NCBI GenBank assembly: GCA_964187655.1
Contig: CAXLMP010000063.1
Span: forward strand, 1-23,461
DNA from: Lentimonas sp002292345
GTDB lineage: Bacteria; Verrucomicrobiota; Verrucomicrobiia; Opitutales; Coraliomargaritaceae
Direction: 5' to 3'
Length of the DNA: 23,461 nt
Both the position numbers and the translations under genes were made by a program. The notes below the pieces were generated by a model. It was not told where the DNA came from, did not search any database, and saw nothing but the letters and a program-made list of their open reading frames with translations. Shown piece after piece: positions 22,644-23,461 of the stretch; position 1 is the first letter of the stretch, and each line of letters starts with the position of its first letter.

Positions 22644-23461
22644 ATGAAATACATACCAACAATACTTGCATTCGCTGCCAGCTCGGCTGGCTTACATGCG
22701 CAATCCGCCACGGAGGCTCCTGCAAACAGCCAGCCAGAAGCCAACCAACTGCCGACCACCATCGTCACTGGTAGCCTGTGGGAATCCGAACTCGAACGCA
22801 CCACCGCCAGTGTGACGGTGATCGATCAAGCCCGCCTCGAGACGAATGGCACCCAGCACTTTGAGGACATCGTGAATGCGATCCCGAATCTCACATGGAC
22901 CGGCGGCAGTTCTCGCCCACGCTACATTCAAATCCGCGGCATTGGCGAAAACTCCCAATTCGAAGGCGAAACACCCGACTCTGCGGTGCGCTTTTTAATC
23001 GATGACCTCGATCTCACGGGCTTGGGCACGGTCGGCAATCTATTCGACGTGCAACAAGTCGAAGTGCTTCGCGGCCCACAAGCGGGCGCGTTCGGTGCCA
23101 ATGCCGCGGGCGGCGTGATTCGCATCGTCACCAATGAGCCGACGCCATACTGGACTGGCCAAGTCGAAGGCACTGTCGGTGAAGATAGTCTCGTCGCAGG
23201 CGGACTCGCCGTCGGTGGACCCATTATCGAGAGTGATCCCGAAAAACTAACCTTCCGACTGGCGCTCCATCAGCTCAACCAAGATGGCTTTCGCGACAAC
23301 CAGTTCCTCGGTAAGGACGATACCAATCGGCGCGACGAGCTCACCACCCGACTAAAGCTGCGCTGGTTGGCCAATGACGACTGGCAATGGGATGGCACCC
23401 TCCTCTATGCTGACGCCGACAACGGCTACGACGAATTCTCTCTAGACAACACCGAATTCGA
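22644..23461 (+). CDS. TonB-dependent receptor under TPP riboswitch control (partial)
   Basis: 272 codons are visible; the gene runs off the right edge. Residues 1-20 are a signal peptide (MKYIPTILAFAASSAGLHAQ). LPTTIVTGS (36-44) is a TonB-box-like segment. The plug domain follows, with ERTTASVTVIDQARLE (51-66), YIQIRGIG (94-101), FLIDDLDL (117-124), VQQVEVLRGPQAGAFGANAAG (136-156) and GVIRIVTNEP (157-166). The beginning of the beta-barrel (GGLAVGGPI, LTFRLALHQLNQDGFRDN) comes next. Such receptors import scarce ligands through the outer membrane using TonB energy. The riboswitch makes thiamine, its phosphates or a pyrimidine/thiazole precursor the most likely ligand; the protein sequence alone does not specify it. 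Confidence 0.93.
   Translation, partial: MKYIPTILAFAASSAGLHAQSATEAPANSQPEANQLPTTIVTGSLWESELERTTASVTVIDQARLETNGTQHFEDIVNAIPNLTWTGGSSRPRYIQIRGIGENSQFEGETPDSAVRFLIDDLDLTGLGTVGNLFDVQQVEVLRGPQAGAFGANAAGGVIRIVTNEPTPYWTGQVEGTVGEDSLVAGGLAVGGPIIESDPEKLTFRLALHQLNQDGFRDNQFLGKDDTNRRDELTTRLKLRWLANDDWQWDGTLLYADADNGYDEFSLDNTEF

Noticed and set aside
22343..23224. Minus-strand frames of 153, 88 and 98 codons opposite the riboswitch and receptor
   Set aside because: They run antisense to a conserved TPP aptamer and to a receptor with clear plug motifs.

Overview
The window looks like chromosomal DNA of a free-living, probably marine member of Verrucomicrobiota (Opitutia/Puniceicoccales, Coraliomargarita- or Lentimonas-like). 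The assignment is inferred from a PEP-CTERM sorting tail at the left edge, a LacI-type regulator of the kind abundant in that group, very large secreted glycoside hydrolases with calcium-binding Asp/Gly repeats and FYRV-type C-terminal tails, and a TonB-dependent receptor showing an outer membrane. No start codon that I checked has a clear Shine-Dalgarno sequence.

Left part (1-2288): the end of a PEP-CTERM exported protein with its terminator, a small exported protein that may have a LolA-like fold, and a convergent LacI-family repressor gene. The 275-bp region between the repressor and the next gene holds repeated operator-like sequences.

Centre (2289-15854): a secreted alpha-glucan (starch, glycogen or pullulan) degradation locus of three consecutive genes on the plus strand. 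The first encodes a 2,809-residue protein with an N-terminal GH13 catalytic domain and a GH57-like catalytic domain near its C-terminal end, separated by beta-sandwich modules and thrombospondin type-3-like calcium repeats. The second, starting 9 bp downstream, is a 1,067-residue secreted GH13 enzyme with accessory modules. The third is a 589-residue exported GH13 enzyme of neopullulanase/maltodextrin-hydrolase type. A plausible division of labour is that the two large enzymes attack polymer and the third trims oligosaccharides, with the divergent LacI protein as the local switch.

Right part (15981-21000): housekeeping genes. These are an exported MsrB, dnaX, the SRP 4.5S RNA gene (ffs) just upstream of dnaX on the same strand, a 357-residue protein that may have a kinase-like fold, a cyclophilin and a MenH-like alpha/beta hydrolase. 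In dnaX the reading frame is split at a run of ten A residues: the zero frame stops two codons later with a gamma-like product, while the -1 frame runs on for 121 codons to give a tau-like product. This is the opposite polarity to E. coli. The hydrolase gene carries a 19-bp near-perfect inverted repeat in frame and appears to lack an AUG start.

Far right (20994-23461): two tandem paralogous lipoproteins (DUF4136-like) on the minus strand, a possible 28-residue membrane microprotein, and a clear TPP (THI-box) riboswitch preceding a TonB-dependent receptor that is cut by the window edge. This points to regulated uptake of thiamine or a thiamine-related compound.
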